A DNA stretch of 64,000 nucleotides from Sequoia sempervirens (lineage: Eukaryota; Streptophyta; Pinopsida; Cupressales; Cupressaceae). The stretch lies in the NCBI GenBank assembly GCA_007258455.2, contig VDFB02358134.1:213551314-213615313 (forward strand), in the 5' to 3' direction. The translations under genes and the position numbers were made by a program. This document shows, piece after piece, positions 22,170 through 34,736 of this stretch (within the stretch, counting starts at the first letter, position 1; each line of letters starts with the position of its first letter). The notes below the pieces were generated by a model. It was not told the origin of the DNA. It was given only the letters and a program-made list of their open reading frames with translations, and did not search any database.

Positions 22170-24494
22170 TGTTGGAGTTTAACTTGACAATGTGTCTGGT
22201 TGCATAGAATGAAAGGGTTCTTTAGTTTCAAGTGTTTGCAAAGTGGTGTTGGATATTATGATGATGTGAATATTTTGGAGTGTTGTGGAGTGTTTCTATT
22301 TGGTCTATGTTATGTTTCCAAACTTGGAGATGTGTCTATGTGGTTAATTCTTAGTGTTAGTGCAAGTTTAGATGACTTGGCATGCTAGATCTAATTGTAG
22401 AGGTTGTTTATTGTTCTTAGAAGTGTGGTGAAGTGTGTTAGTGTATATTTGCATCCTATTTAACCCTTGGTGTGATTTTCCTTCACTTATTTCCACCATA
22501 AAAGTGTTTGGTTCTGACCTATTTGATGTTGCATGTTTTAGGTGCATACGTTTCATTGAGGCTAACCTAATTAATATTGTTTAGCTCGTGGATGGTATAA
22601 ATGAAAGGTGAATTATTGGAGATAAGTGTTGGTGAAATTTTTTCATTTATTTCAAAAGTGTAATATGAGTAGTTTCAATCATGCAAATGAAAATCAAATA
22701 TTTATCATGAAGTCAAAGGTGAATCTGAGATGAAATACAATGTTGCAGAAAGTTGCTCAAATAAGTGTTTTTTGATGGTAATATTTCCTGAGTGGTGTAA
22801 CAAGCATTTATCATTTCATTGAAGAGAACATAACTTGTCGAAGTGAGTTGATTCTGTATCTATTCGAAACAATTATCAAGAAAGAGAGTTAAGTTTCATC
22901 GGTGAGACACTAGTATCTTGGTAGGAGTCTAGAAGGACTCCCTTTGATGGAACAATAAGGAGAGATACAAACTAATCAAAGTGATTGAAGTAGTTTGGAG
23001 TGACAATATTTTCACTCCCTTTGATTTTGTGATGAGTGAAGTCAATTGAAGAAATGGCTATGCAATCACGCTGGGACTAATCGTTGGTGGAACAATGACA
23101 TTTGGTGATATCAAAAGGTGTATACATGACAGTTGCTTACCAACCCACTAAGAAGTTAGTGGGGTCTTGTCAAGACCCATAGGTAAGCAGGGATTTGTGG
23201 ATATTGATCCACTCTAGATTGATTGTGATCACCATTGTTTTAGGTGGATTTGACGGTTGAGATGAGCTGAAGTATAATCTAACAACTATCACTAAGACTC
23301 TTTGTATCATAGAAACCTCTTTGGAATCAATGTGTAGTTTAGCAATGTGGGATGGAGTATGGTAATCACATATATTTCCTCACATTGCCACAATGGAAGA
23401 TAAAGGCTTATCAAATTTCCAATAAAGCGATGGTCACATCATTCAAATGAGTATGCATTCTCTAACTTTACAACAATATGATTATAACATAAAAACTGAC
23501 TATGTAAACAAAAAAATGTTGATTGATGATGTAGATATGGAAGGAAAATAAAATGAGGAAACTTGGTAGATGTTCATTCGTTGATTTTGCATCCTTTTTA
23601 CAAATCAATGATTCAATCAATTGATGTCTATGACTATGGTGATTCAATATATAACCCTAGTCAACTAGTAGATGTAAAATGAAACAGCTAGGGCATGACC
23701 TCTTGGTGCAATAAGACACTGATGTTACCACAAGTTCTTACGTAAATAAACACAAGTATAAATGTTTTTAGTCCAATGGTGAAGTGAATGGCAAGGATTC
23801 TTACATAAACGAACAAGGGATCAGATCGATCCAAGAAAGTGGATATTTGAATATAATCACTTGCATAGATTATTAGGTAGATATCCAGCAATGATTTTGT
23901 TGGCTATTGGATGAAGATGATGGTTCTAAGGTGAAGAAGAACACACCATTCAAATTGGAATCCACTACATAGGAAGATGATGAAATGGTATGTAAAACCC
24001 TAGAAACAACTCGCAAAAATGAAATGGTACATTTTTAAATTTTAATTAGGGTTACAGCATGATTCAATTTGTTTCTTGATGAAGGAAAAGTTTTTTATAT
24101 AATGGTAGTTCAGAGATATGAACCGATTGAACTTTGTGAAGAAAGATGACAATTAGTGAGTGAAGTGTGTTACTATATCAGTTTTTAAAATTTTGGAATG
24201 TACATATGAAGTTGTTTATAGTTGTGTGTGTCAGAGTGAACAGAGAGAAAAAGGTCATGTACTGAATTGATCCATTATAGGTTTTGCAGAACGAGTTTAT
24301 GCATATTTGAATTTCTAAATCTAAAGAGATGGTTGCCTTAGTTTGTGTTGAGTTGGAGCTCAAGGTAGGGTGTTGTAGCATCCTTGAAGTTATAGCTTCT
24401 AAAACAAGGAGTTGGTGCTTCCTTAAGGTTGAAGCCCTTAAAATTGTAATTAAACTTCATTTCTTGTGAGGTTGGATTAGGAAAGTAGATCCGA
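22170..24494 (+). repeat. Probable outer part of the copia-2 5' LTR
   Basis: No protein motif is visible. The right edge (GTAGATCC at 24485-24492) is followed by the inserted element, and AGATCC recurs at 29857 where the LTR text resumes, so the two sides were probably continuous. The left edge at TGTTGG is a guess from copia terminal sequence. Confidence 0.35.
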
Positions 24495-25993
24495 TGCAAG
24501 GATAGGTGGCTTTCATCTAAAACAACACAATTCAAGATATATCAAATGATATTTTTTCTCACAAACCCTAACAAATCCCTTTTCCAAACTAGCACTCCCC
24601 TTTGGCTAGTAGGTCTGCAGACCCAGTTTGTTCAAATTTTCTTCTCAAAGATTCTTCCAACACTCAAGCCCTTGACACATTCAAACACCTCTCAAGGCCA
24701 ACTAAAACATATATCAAAACCACCATAGATTCCTTTTGAACAATTCTCTCAAATCCTTGAGACAACGCTGACCTAGTAGACCAAGAAGGTCTATTTTTCA
24801 AAGGAAGTACTCTTTAAATTCTCCAAAAATATTGAACAACCACCCAGACCTTTAAGATAGGTAACAAAAGGCCTCTTTCAACAACTTTTATGACTCCAAA
24901 CCCCCATCTAACTACTGCTACATAAAACCCTCATTTTCCACCATTAAAGGGTAGGGTTTTTTCAATCTTATGGTTCCCAAACTCAAAGAACCTTAAAAAT
25001 ACCTCCAAAACTCTTAAAAATGTCTTCCTATTCTCACAATACCAACTCTCAGCCTCTACACACCTTATTTCATCAAACTCTCTCTCAAACCCTTCATTTT
25101 CATACCCAAATTCACTATATTTCTTAGGACAGTCATACCTTCTCACCCCAAACTATTAATACATAACAAATCTAACACCCTACCATCCTAGATTTATAAC
25201 ATCCTATGCCCATTCCACTTAGCAATAGTAAACATAGTAGGTGGAATGGGCTTTAACTCATATTTAAAGCTTCAGAACCTAAATTTATTCCTACAGGCCT
25301 GTCAACAAGAATTTGTCAATATATCAACTTATATTTAATGTACTACCCTCAAAATGGATCCAATTCAAATATAAGATAGATCTCCAACCAATTCCAATTT
25401 TTTTTGAACAAGTTGATGTTGTACGGGCATGCATAAGAGCCTGCATATTCAAATTTGAATACAAAACACATAATTTAAAGGAAAATAGGGGTTCTTTGAT
25501 TGATTCTCCTTCAAAATGTTTCAACAACCATGTACAATGATGAATTACATGTATTTAAACATTTCCCACTCAATAAATTCCCTCCAAACTGACCAACTAA
25601 CTTCTATATTCCCACTTGACTGTTGGGTTCCTTGAAAGTTGCATTTTTGCATTACAACATTTTGACAGTTTTGTCAACTTTATCAATTTTGCACTTTTGA
25701 ACCCTAAAGCTTCTAAGGACCACTAAAATGACTCCATACCACCCTAAATATTCCATAAATACTTTATTTATCAAAACCTAAGACTTGACACCCTAAAACC
25801 CATATTTACATATTTTGCATTTTTATGCACCATTTGACAACATTGCATCATTTAATCAAATAGACTCCTAATTACAGACTAATGGTCCTTTATAGACATT
25901 ATTGACACACCAAATGACCTCAAATACTATAACAAGCATACACTAACAAACTTGATCAAATTTGAATGAAAGTGGATTCGTGATCCTGCACCA
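24495..25993 (-). repeat. 3' LTR (minus orientation) of the Gag-protease element
   Basis: It aligns along its length with 28360-29856. Shared landmarks include GGATAGGTGGCTTTCATC at the left end, CCACCATTAAAGGGTAGGG (about 24938), AAGTTGATGTTGTACGGGCA (about 25411) and GCACCA at the right end. The minus strand therefore starts TGGTGC. Confidence 0.88.
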
Positions 25994-26138
25994 TGCAACT
26001 AGAACCTTTCCAAGTCTCTTGGAAATGGACTGCAAACTGCTCCAACTGGTCTTGTACACCTCCTTGCTCTTCACTTGCTCTTTTTATTTTCCTCTAAAGA
26101 ATATATTTTTGTCTTTTGACACCATTACTGAAACCATA

Positions 26139-27167
26139 CTACTTATCACCTATTTTTTCCTTCTTTTGCATTGACTGCCCTGATGAACACCTCTTGAATG
26201 TCCCTTCTCTTCTAACTGACATTCTTCTTGCTTTAACACCTGCAAATACTCTTTGCGAAACCTTGAATTCATCTACCTCTTTCCTATCTCTATCTTCACA
26301 TTTGAAACTATTATCTTGTCCCTGAATCTCCTTCTCTTTTCCATGCAACTTGATGTTCAGATTTTTTTTCTCACTAAACTTTGTCTTGACAAACTTTTTC
26401 TCCACTATACTATCAGTACTTGGCTGCCCTGCAACTTTCTTAGCAGCCATAGGAAAAAATATTGTCCCAACCTCTATTCCTTCTTTCCTTGTCAACTCAC
26501 TTTCTATATTTTCACCCTTGATTTTCTCAAACTCAGTCTTAATCACATTTTTCTCACCTTCTTCATTGCTTCTTATGACTGTGGTAGCCTGCAAATTTAC
26601 TGTCTTCTCATTTCCTAAGCTAGAAGTGGTTGCAAATGTCTTTCTCCCTTCTTGATTATCTCTTGCAAACTCCTCAACCTCTTTCTTACCAAAATTAATA
26701 ACCTTAGGTTCCTTTTTTTTCTCTTTTCCACCCTCCTGCAATGGGGTTAGTATAAAAGTAATGCCATCCTTCAAAATATGATATGTGTTAGCTCTCCCAT
26801 CATAGATTAAGTGCCTATCAAATTTCCATGGTCTTCCAAGGACTAAATGGCAACAACTCATTGGTAAGATATCACAAAGCACTTTATCCCTATATCCACC
26901 AATTTGAAATTCAACTAGTGCTTGCTCTTTAACAAGAATAGATTGATCATCACCCACCCATGAAGCATGATATGGATTTTCAATAGGGATCCTTCCTAAC
27001 TGTAACTTATCAACCATTTCACAAGATACTATATTATCTACAGATCCTGAATCTATCACAATTTTACACACCTTAGCTTTACACTTATAAGTTGTCTTCA
27101 ACAATTTCCTTCTTTGAGCCATCTCCTTCTCCTTGGATGCTTGAAACAAAGTTCTTCTCACCATCAA
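26139..27167 (-). pseudogene. Retroviral-type aspartic protease of the Gag-protease element
   Basis: The longest intact frame in the window (342 residues). Residues about 30-60 carry CKIVIDSGSVDNIVSCEMVD with the catalytic Asp-Ser-Gly intact. PYHASWVGDDQSILV and QIGGYRDKVLCDILPM follow, then CCHLVLGRPWKFDRH, the second conserved loop of chromovirus-type proteases. The remaining 180 residues are Lys/Glu-rich and end at a stop near 26139, where an RT would normally begin. It would mature the Gag precursor. The frame connects upstream to the zinc knuckle. Confidence 0.88.
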
Positions 27168-28262
27168 ACCTTCACCAACTTCAAGTGTAGCACGTAGAGT
27201 ATTTGAATTTGAACTTTCAGACTCATCTTCTTGGACAATTTGATCTCTCCTTTCATTCTTCCTTTCTCCTCCACTAGATGTTGAACTAAGATTTTTAGGA
27301 CATTTTTAAAAAGGATGACCATACTCACCACACTTATAACACTTTCTTGCAAAAATGTTTAGATTCCTACAACCAAATCTACCTCTTAATCCCCTGAATC
27401 CACCTCTGAAACCTGCAACTGGTTCTTTTCCTTTGTATGCATCCCCTTGGCTCTCATTGGTTTGTCTTGAATAAGAAAATGTGCCTCTTCCCCTTGAAGT
27501 GTTGCCCCTTCCTCTTGTTGACTTTTCTTGTCTCCTTTTCACCTTTTCTTTTGCTCTTATTTCCATCTAATAGCATTCTTCAATGGTTTTTGGATTATGA
27601 AAACTTATTTCATGTTGGATGTTAAATCTCAATCCACTAAGGTACTTGGCCACTTTCACAACATCATTGACCATATGCCCTACCCTTATGCTCAATTTAT
27701 AAAATTCATTAGTGTAGGTTTTCACATCCATCTCTCTTTTCTTTAAATCTTAAAGTTTCTTTGACATTTGGATAGCATAGTCATTTGGAAAAAAATTACC
27801 CTTTAACTTAGCTACCATCCTATCCCATGAAGAAATTTTTCACTTACCTCTTCTTCTCCTTTCTGCTTGTTCATAATCCCACGAAACTAATGCATGCCCT
27901 TCAATTTAATCTTGGCTATCTTTACTTTTTCCTCATCAGATATATCCTCAAATTCAAATAAGTTGTCTAAAGCAGAAATCTAATCTAAAAATGCTTCTTC
28001 ATCTAAAGTACCATCATACATTGGTAATTCAACTTTTACCTTATGCTTATTACATTTCACTGCCTTCAATATCTTGGCCATTCTTTGGTCTTCAAGGTCC
28101 AACTCTTCATCAACATCTTCATATTCTTCCTCTTCTTCATCTCTAGTCTCACTTTCATCTCCCACAATCATTCCTCTCTTTTGTCTTGTTTCTTATCTCC
28201 CTCTCCATCTTCTCTTCCATCTCTTGCATATTCCTTACCACATTATCTTTTTTTTGAGGCAT
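27168..28262 (-). pseudogene. Gypsy Gag with CCHC knuckle (Gag-protease element)
   Basis: A start near 28262 leads, after a small frame change near 28171, into an acidic N-terminus and KVELPMYDGTLDEEAFLD, the opening of the retrotransposon Gag core. The segments FEFEDISDEEKVKIAKIKLK (about 27960) and QMSKKLQDLKKREMD (about 27760) follow in shifted frames. Then comes an Arg/Gly-rich stretch (RGRGNTSRGRGTF, 27480-27515) and the zinc knuckle CYKCGEYGHPF (about 27310-27345), where a TAA interrupts just before the last Cys. The product would form particles and bind RNA. Confidence 0.78.
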
Positions 28263-28342
28263 CTTTATACTTTGATTGTTCAACTTCCTACTTTCTTCTC
28301 TTCAATCAACAACCTTCAATATTCGAAAGACCTATTCCCTAT

Positions 28343-28354
28343 GCTTCGATACCA
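28343..28354 (-). other. Primer-binding site of the Gag-protease element
   Basis: The minus strand reads TGGTATCGAAGC five bases inside the LTR, close to the initiator Met tRNA site used by many plant elements. It fixes the element's orientation as minus. Confidence 0.75.
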
Positions 28355-28359
28355 ACTTA

Positions 28360-29856
28360 TGTAGGGATAGGTGGCTTTCATCTAAAACAACACAATTCAA
28401 GTTAGATGAAACAACAATTTATCTCACAAAACCTTACAAAGTCCTTTTCCAAACTAACACTGCCCTTTGACTAGTAGGTCTACATACCCAGTTTGTTCAA
28501 ATTTTCTTCTCAAAGAGTCTTCTAACACTAAATCCCTTGACACATTTAAACACCCATCAAGGCCAACTAAAACATATATCAAAACCATCATAGATTCCTT
28601 TTGAACAATTCTCTCAAATCCTTGAGACAACGTTGACCTAGTAGACTAATTAGGTCTATTTTTCAAAGAAAGTACTCTTGAAATTATCCACCAATCTTGA
28701 AAAACCACTCAGACCTTTAAGATAGGTAACAAAAGGCATCTTTCAACAACTTTTAGGACTCCAAATGCTTATCTAACTGCTGCTACAGAAAACCCTCATT
28801 TTCCACCATTAAAGGGTAGGGTTTATTCAATCTTATGGTTACCAAACTCATACAACCTTGAAATTGCCTCCAACACTCTTAAAAATTTCTTCCTATCCTC
28901 ACAAGACCAACTCTCAGCCTCTACACACCTTATTTCATCAAAATCTCTCTCAAACCCTTCATTTTCATACCCAAATTCACTATATTTCTTAGGACAATCA
29001 TACCTTCTCAACCCGAACTCTTCATACAAAACAAATATAATACCATACCATTCTATTTCTAACATCATATTCCCATTCCACTTAGCAATAGTAAAAATAG
29101 TAGGTGGAATGGGCTTTAAATCATTTAAAGCTTCAAAACTGAAACCTACTCCTAGAGCCCTGTTAGCAAGAATTTGTCAATATATCAACTTATATTCAAT
29201 GTACTACCCTCAAAATGGATAAAATTAAAAGATAAGATATATCTACAACCAATTCCAAATTTTTTTCAACAAGTTGATGTTGTACGGGCATGCACAAGAG
29301 CCTGCATATTCAATTTTGAATGCAAAACATAGAATTTAAAGCAAAATAGGGGGTTCTTTAATTGATTCCCCTTCAAAATGTTTCAACAACCATGTAAACG
29401 GATGAATGAAATGTATTTAAAAATTTTCCACCCAATAACCTCCCTCCAAATTGACCAACTAACTTCTATATTCCCACTTAACCGTTCGGTTCCTTGAAAG
29501 TTGCATTTTTGCATTACAACATTTTGACAGTTTTGTCAACTTTATCAATTTTGTACTTTTGAACCCCAAACCTTTTAAGGACCACTAAAATGACTCCATA
29601 CCACCCTAAATAGTCCATAAATACTTTATTTATCAAAACCTAAAACTTGACACCCTAAAACCCATATTTACATATTTTGCATTTTTATGCACCATTTGAC
29701 AACATTGCATCATTTAACCAAATGGACTCCTAATTAAATACTAATGGTCCTTTATAGACCTTATTGACACACCAAATGACCTCAAATACTATAAAAACCT
29801 TACACCTAGAAAACTTGATCAAATTTGAATGAAAGTAGATTGGTGCTCTTGCACCA
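28360..29856 (-). repeat. 5' LTR (minus orientation) of the Gag-protease element
   Basis: Partner of 24495-25993, starting TGTAGGGATAGG and ending TCTTGCACCA on the + strand. A frame at 28823-29068 mirrors one at 24931-25146 in the other LTR. Their similarity simply reflects LTR duplication, not a gene. Confidence 0.88.
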
Positions 29857-30079
29857 AGATCCTAGCAACATTTCTCACCATGGTTTTTCCTATTCAAGGT
29901 TTTCTACGTGCATTTAGTGTTATGTGTTGTTGTTTCATGTGCATGTGATTTCTATATTGGTTTATGTTTTAATCTACACATGTGAGTTTTAAGTTTGAAT
30001 CTACAAAAGGGTTTTCAGGAATAAAAGTTTTAATATCTACTAATTCACCCCCCTCTCAGTAGATCATTGTGTTCCAATA
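29857..30079 (+). repeat. Inner end of the copia-2 5' LTR
   Basis: It contains CACCCCCCTCTCAGTAGATC (about 30046), the same C-rich close seen in the other copia LTRs here, and ends CCAATA directly before the primer site. Confidence 0.75.
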
Positions 30080-30081
30080 AT

Positions 30082-30094
30082 TGGTATCAGAGGC
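30082..30094 (+). other. Primer-binding site of copia-2
   Basis: TGGTATCAGAGGC matches the initiator Met tRNA site TGGTATCAGAGC of plant copia elements apart from one base. Confidence 0.88.
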
Positions 30095-30151
30095 CCAAGT
30101 TCCCTAGGAGAAGCTTTATCAACACAAGTAAATCTTGGATAAGTGAACCCA

Positions 30152-32290
30152 ATGGCAAGATAGGAAGGTTCATGCAAGCCAACTAGGTTTGATGGAACAA
30201 ATTATGCTAAGTTGAGCTCATTGATGAAAGGATACTTAGTTTCCCTTAGACATGATGTTTGGATGCCAGTCAAGAACAAATATACTATCCTTGCTACTCC
30301 TCCTACTAATGTTGTAGGAAAGAAGGATTATGAGAATAATGAGAAAGATTGGTTTTCCATTTTGAAAAACTTGTCTAATTTTGTGCATAGCAAGGTTATG
30401 CATTGTGAAACTACTTATGATGTCTGGGAAAAATTGAACAAGATCTATGAAGGAGACACCAAGGTGAAGTTGGAAAATTTACAAGTGCTAAGAGAAAAAT
30501 TTGAAGGCTTAAAGATGACTGGAGAGGAAAATATTGTAGACTATCTTCTAAGAGTTGATATAGTGAATGATATTAGAGGATATGGCATAGATGTAAAATA
30601 TGTCGTTGTACTAAAAGCTTTGAGGTCAATGACAACTAAATACAATTGCAAGATTTCTGCTATTGAAGAAGGAAGGGAAGTTGATAAAATCACTATTGAT
30701 GAGTTACATGGCATATTTACAACATATGAGATGATACTTCCAGATGTCAAGCCTTCTAGGAGAGAAGCTACATTTAAGGTTGCTAAGAAAGAAAAGGATG
30801 AAGCTGATAAGAAAGAAAAGGTTGTTGTCATTACATCAGATCATGAAGAAATTGATGAAGAACAAACAAACTTCACATGAACACTAAGGAGAGGATCCAA
30901 AAAATATAAAGGTAAACTGCCCTTCAAGTGTTTTAATTGTTAAAGGATATGCCATTTTTCTTCTAAGTTTCCATATGATAAAGAGGATAACTCCAAGCAA
31001 GAAGGAGATAGAAAAAAGAAGAAATCATATCATCCTAAAAGGAAGAATTTTGGAAAGAAAAAGAAGAGCCTGTACATTCATGGAGAAAGTGATGCATTTG
31101 ATGCTATTGATAGTTCAAATGATGATCAAGATCAAGCTCTTGCAATGAGATAAGTTGGAAAAGAATTCTTCTTCATGGAAAAAGACACTAAGGATTAGAA
31201 GGAAGCACAAGTTAAGGACTCACATGAAGAAGAAGAGGAAGCGGTTGTTGATCTTGAGGGAGAATTGATTAGTGCTCTTATAGATCTTGATGAGTTAAGA
31301 GATAAGTTTGACGATCTTAAGAGGGAAAACAAGAAATTGGAAAAGAATGATCAAAAGGAGAATAGAAAATTAACTCAATAACTTGAGGAATCCAATTAGT
31401 TGGTGGTAAATCTAAAACTTTAGGTTGAAGAAGCTAAAAGAGGTGAATATGTAATGAAGTCCAAACTAGAATCTAAAGTGGATAGATTCGTGACGCTTGA
31501 GGAAGAAATAGTTGCCTTAAGAAAAGAGTTGGAGAAAGCTAATGAGTAGGTCAGTAAGGGTCTAAAACTAAAAGGTGGTTCAAACATTCTGGATGAATTG
31601 TTAAGTACACAAAAGCTAGCTAATAAGGATAAATCAAGCTTAGGATTGGAAAAAGGAAAGAGCTCATTTGTTGATACCTCTGCAAAACTCTATGAAAGAT
31701 TTAGAGTAGAAGAAAAATCAGTCCTTAGTGGTGAAAAATTTGACAAAGGGGAAACCTCTAAAGATGAAAATATATTTGATAAAGAGAAGAAACTAGTTGA
31801 AGACAAAAAGGACAACCAAACAATTCTTGATTGACAAAAGAAGAAGCAAAACACAAAAAAAATAGACAATGATGGATTCACAAGAGTACACTATCCAAGG
31901 AGGCTTAGACAAAGAAGATCTCCTCATCTAGCTAAAGGAAACACCATGACCAAATACTCATCATACTTCAATGGGTATTGCTATACTTGTAACAATTTTG
32001 GTCATAGGGCTAGAGAATGTAATCATTCCAAGGAAGAACACAAATTTTGTAAGAAAAAATCCATTTTCCCCCTTAGCTGACATGAATACAGACAGTTATA
32101 ATAGCAACAATTTTGGTCATGTAGCTAGAAATTGTAGAGAAAAAATTATACGACCAATGCTCAGTTTGAGAAGAAAAAAAATACATCTTCCAAAGTTGGA
32201 AAGGAAGTTGAGATTTTTGAGAAAAAGGAAGAGAAGCTTGAAAATAAACCTAAGAAGATGTGTAAGGAGAAATAGCAGAATTCCACTAAG
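30152..32290 (+). pseudogene. Copia-2 Gag with internal coiled coil between zinc knuckles
   Basis: From ATG 30152 (a TAG is the fourth codon) the UBN2-type Gag core reads TRFDGTNYAKLSSLMKGYLV and VWEKLNKIYEGDTKVKLENL (about 30190-30480). The open part 30212-30880 is 222 residues. A first knuckle, CFNC...CHFSSKF, is damaged at about 30931-30970. A long Glu/Lys-rich coiled coil (about 31200-31560) separates it from two more knuckles, CYTCNNFGHRAREC (about 31980-32020) and a CN-less FGHVARNC (about 32110-32135). Stops occur at about 30880, 31151, 31196 and later. It would package element RNA. Confidence 0.82.
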
Positions 32291-32293
32291 TCT

Positions 32294-33830
32294 ATGATTT
32301 CCCAAACAACACTACATGCAAAGGAACAATATTTTTGGGTAATTGATAGTGGTTGCTCCAAGCATATGACTGGAGATAAAAGTAAATTCATTCAACTCAA
32401 AATGAGAAAAGGAGGATATGCAAGCTTGGGTGATAATATTGTTGTCAAGATTCGTGGTAAAGGAATTTTGAGCATAGATGGGAAGAATAAGACTAAAGAC
32501 ATGCTCAATGTTGAAGGTTTGAAACATAATCTTCTTAGTGTCAGCCAGATTTGTGACAATGGGTACAAAGTTATATTTAATTTTTATGGCTACAAGATAA
32601 AAAAGAATGGTAATAAAATTGTTCAAGGAGTAAGAACAGATAGTAATCTCTACAATATATGCGATGTAAAAGTTCAAACATTTCTAATCAACCAAGCAAA
32701 TGATAGTTGGTTGTGGCATAGAAGGCTAGGACATGTAAATTTTGACAATTTGGTAAAGATAAGCTTAAAAGGACTTGTTAGAAATATGCCTAAGATAGAA
32801 AAGCATGAAAATACAATTTTCCAAGGATGTCGGAAAGGAAAGAAAACAAAATTTAAGTTCCCTACAAAGGATTATTCAACTACAAAACCATTGGAGATAG
32901 TTCATACTAATCTATGTGGTCCTATGAGGACAAGAGGGCTACAAGGTGAGAAATATTTTATGTTGTTGATTGATTACTATACTAGAATGGCATGGATCAC
33001 GTTTCTAAAGGAGAATATAGAATATTTTGAGAAGTTTAAAATTATCAGAAAGCTGGTAGAGAAGGAGACTAGAAATGAAATTAAGTGTCTCAAGTCAGAC
33101 AAAGGTGGAGAATTTACATCAAGTGAATTCAAAGAATATTGTGAAAATCATGGAATTAAGCGACAATATTCAACACCTAGAACTCCACAACAAAATGGAG
33201 TGGTAGAAAGAAGAAAAAATATTGTGAAAGAAATTGCTCGAGCTATGTTAAATGAGGAAAATTTGGCAGATACATTTTGGAAGGAAGCAGTTCAAACTGT
33301 TGTGTACATTCAAAATAGAGCCCTACTAAGAGAAAATAGTGGCAAAACTCCTTATGAGTTGTGGTTTGGTTGGACTACATCTATCAAACATTTTAAGGTG
33401 TTTGGTAGTAAATGATATATTAAGAGAGAAGATGAAGATTTAGGAAGCTTTGATTCAAGATGTGATGAAGGGATATCTTAGGATATTCCAATCAAAGAAA
33501 ATATTACAACAGTTACAAGAAGAGACTGCACAAAGTAGTAGAAAGCATAATTGTCAAGGTTGATGAAAATACAAATCAAGCTAAGTCTAACAAAAAAAAC
33601 CTTGAGTTTGAATCAAGAGATGATTATGTAGGTGCAATAGTTGAAGAAGAAGAAAAAGAAGATAATGAAGAAGTGGTTGAATGAGCTCTTGTAAAATATG
33701 TGCAAAAGGATCATCTTGTAGACCAAATAATTGGTGACAAAAATGAAGGTGTGCAGACTAAGAGGAAACTTGTAAAGGACAAGGAGAAAGTTAATTTTTC
33801 TCTCCTATCTTAGACTGAACCAAAGAGATG
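32294..33830 (+). pseudogene. Copia-2 protease and integrase
   Basis: WVIDSGCSKHMTGD (about 32337-32378) carries the intact protease Asp-Ser-Gly. The integrase zinc domain has HRRLGHVNFDN (about 32718-32750), but its Cys pair is weakened to FQGCRKGKK. In the core, the first Asp position (usually IHTDLCGP) reads VHTNLCGPM, so it is lost. The second, LKSDKGGEFTSSEF, and the glutamate segment TPQQNGVVERR (about 33180-33215) are present. The open frame ends at TGA 33413-33415 after HFKVFGSK. The region after that, to about 33830, is a charged, frameshifted linker. Confidence 0.88.
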
Positions 33831-34736
33831 TACTGAAGCTAGTAAGCATAAGAGTTGGATAAAAGCAATGGAAGAGGAACTCAATCATATTGAGAAGATC
33901 AAAACATGGGAATTGGTTCCTAGACCATCAAACAAGAAGGTAATTGGTACCAAATGGGTATTCAAAAATAAGCTAAATGAATATGGAGTTGTGGTTAGGA
34001 ACAAAGGTTAGTGTGTAAAGGATATGCACAAGTAGAAGGGATTGATTTTGAAGAAACATTTGACCCTGTTGCAAGATTAGAAGAAATAAGAATTTTTCTT
34101 GCACTCTCATTCTGCAAGGGATTTAAAGTAATCAGATGGACTTTAAATCTATATTCTTGAATGGAAACCTAGAAGAGGAATTATATATTGAGCAACCCAA
34201 ATTTTGTTAGCTGTCAAAGGATGATGGTTATGTTTATAGAATGAGAAAATCACTATTTGGTCTAAAGCAAGACCCAAGGGCATGGTATTCACAGTTGGAT
34301 CAGTATCTACAAAAAAAATGGTTCAAGAAGGGTTGTGTTAGAAATTTATATCTTAAATCTGAAGGTGAGCATATGATCATTGTTGTAGTATATGTAGATG
34401 ATATCATATTTTGGTGGTAGTAGTGATGTTATGTGTAGAATATTTGCTACACACATGCAAGATGATTTTGAAATGCCCATGCTAGGAGAACTCATACTTT
34501 TTCTTGGTTTGCAAATTGCACAAACTAATAAATGTATATTCATATCACAAAACAAGTATGTAAAAGAAATTCTTAAGAAGTTTGGCATGGATGATAATAG
34601 ACTAGTCAATACTCCCATGATTACTAGTTGCAAGTTAAGAAAATCAGATGAATCACCTAATGTAAATCAAACTCTATATGGATCAATGATTGTAAGTCTA
34701 CTATATCTAATTGCATCTAGGCTTGATATTATATAG
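33831..34736 (+). pseudogene. Copia-2 reverse transcriptase, truncated
   Basis: HKSWIKAMEEELNHIEK and WELVPRPSNKKVIGTKWVFK (about 33850-33965) open the copia RT. Frameshifts near 34005 and 34135 follow. The catalytic region reads VYVDDIIF at about 34390-34413 in one frame, and its continuation (from 34398) is in another, so the box itself sits on a frameshift. ELILFLGLQIAQTNK and QNKYVKEILKKFGMDD follow. The frame stops at SRLDII, 34736, where copia RTs normally run on to RNase H. The sequence changes there to gypsy 3' DNA. Confidence 0.85.

Larger units (their letters stand above)
24495..29856 (-). mobile_element. Gag-protease-only LTR element (chromovirus-like gypsy)
   Basis: Two direct LTRs of about 1.5 kb (24495-25993 and 28360-29856) enclose only 2,366 bases. 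On the minus strand the interior holds a primer site, Gag, one CCHC knuckle and aspartic protease. There is no RT, RNase H or integrase. It must have relied on enzymes from a relative if it moved as such. AGATCC flanks both outer sides (24487-24492 and 29857-29862), a plausible target duplication offset by two bases. The LTRs differ by many substitutions and small indels, so the insertion is old. Confidence 0.8.
22170..34736 (+). mobile_element. Ty1/copia element copia-2, 3'-truncated and interrupted
   Basis: The interior runs Gag, protease, integrase, RT (copia order) from the primer site at 30082 to an abrupt end at 34736 inside the RT; RNase H and the 3' LTR are gone. The 5' LTR end is at 30079 (...CCAATA). 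The LTR continues leftwards but is split by the minus-strand Gag-protease element (24495-29856). TGTTGG at 22170 is a candidate LTR start matching the CCAAYA terminus, implying an LTR of about 2.5 kb. That outer limit is weakly supported. Confidence 0.65.

Noticed and set aside
22170..24494. Independent gene or element between the hairpin LTR and 24495
   Set aside because: No coding motif was found. The shared AGATCC at both edges of the inserted element makes a split copia-2 LTR the simpler reading, though the left end is uncertain.
26253..28470. Several + strand frames of 60-120 codons rich in Phe, Leu and Ser
   Set aside because: They are complements of the minus-strand Gag-protease gene; the hydrophobic look comes from reading Lys/Glu codons backwards.
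24931..29068. Pair of matching minus-strand frames (24931-25146 and 28823-29068) as a duplicated small gene
   Set aside because: They sit at the same place in the two LTRs of the Gag-protease element, so the match is LTR duplication.
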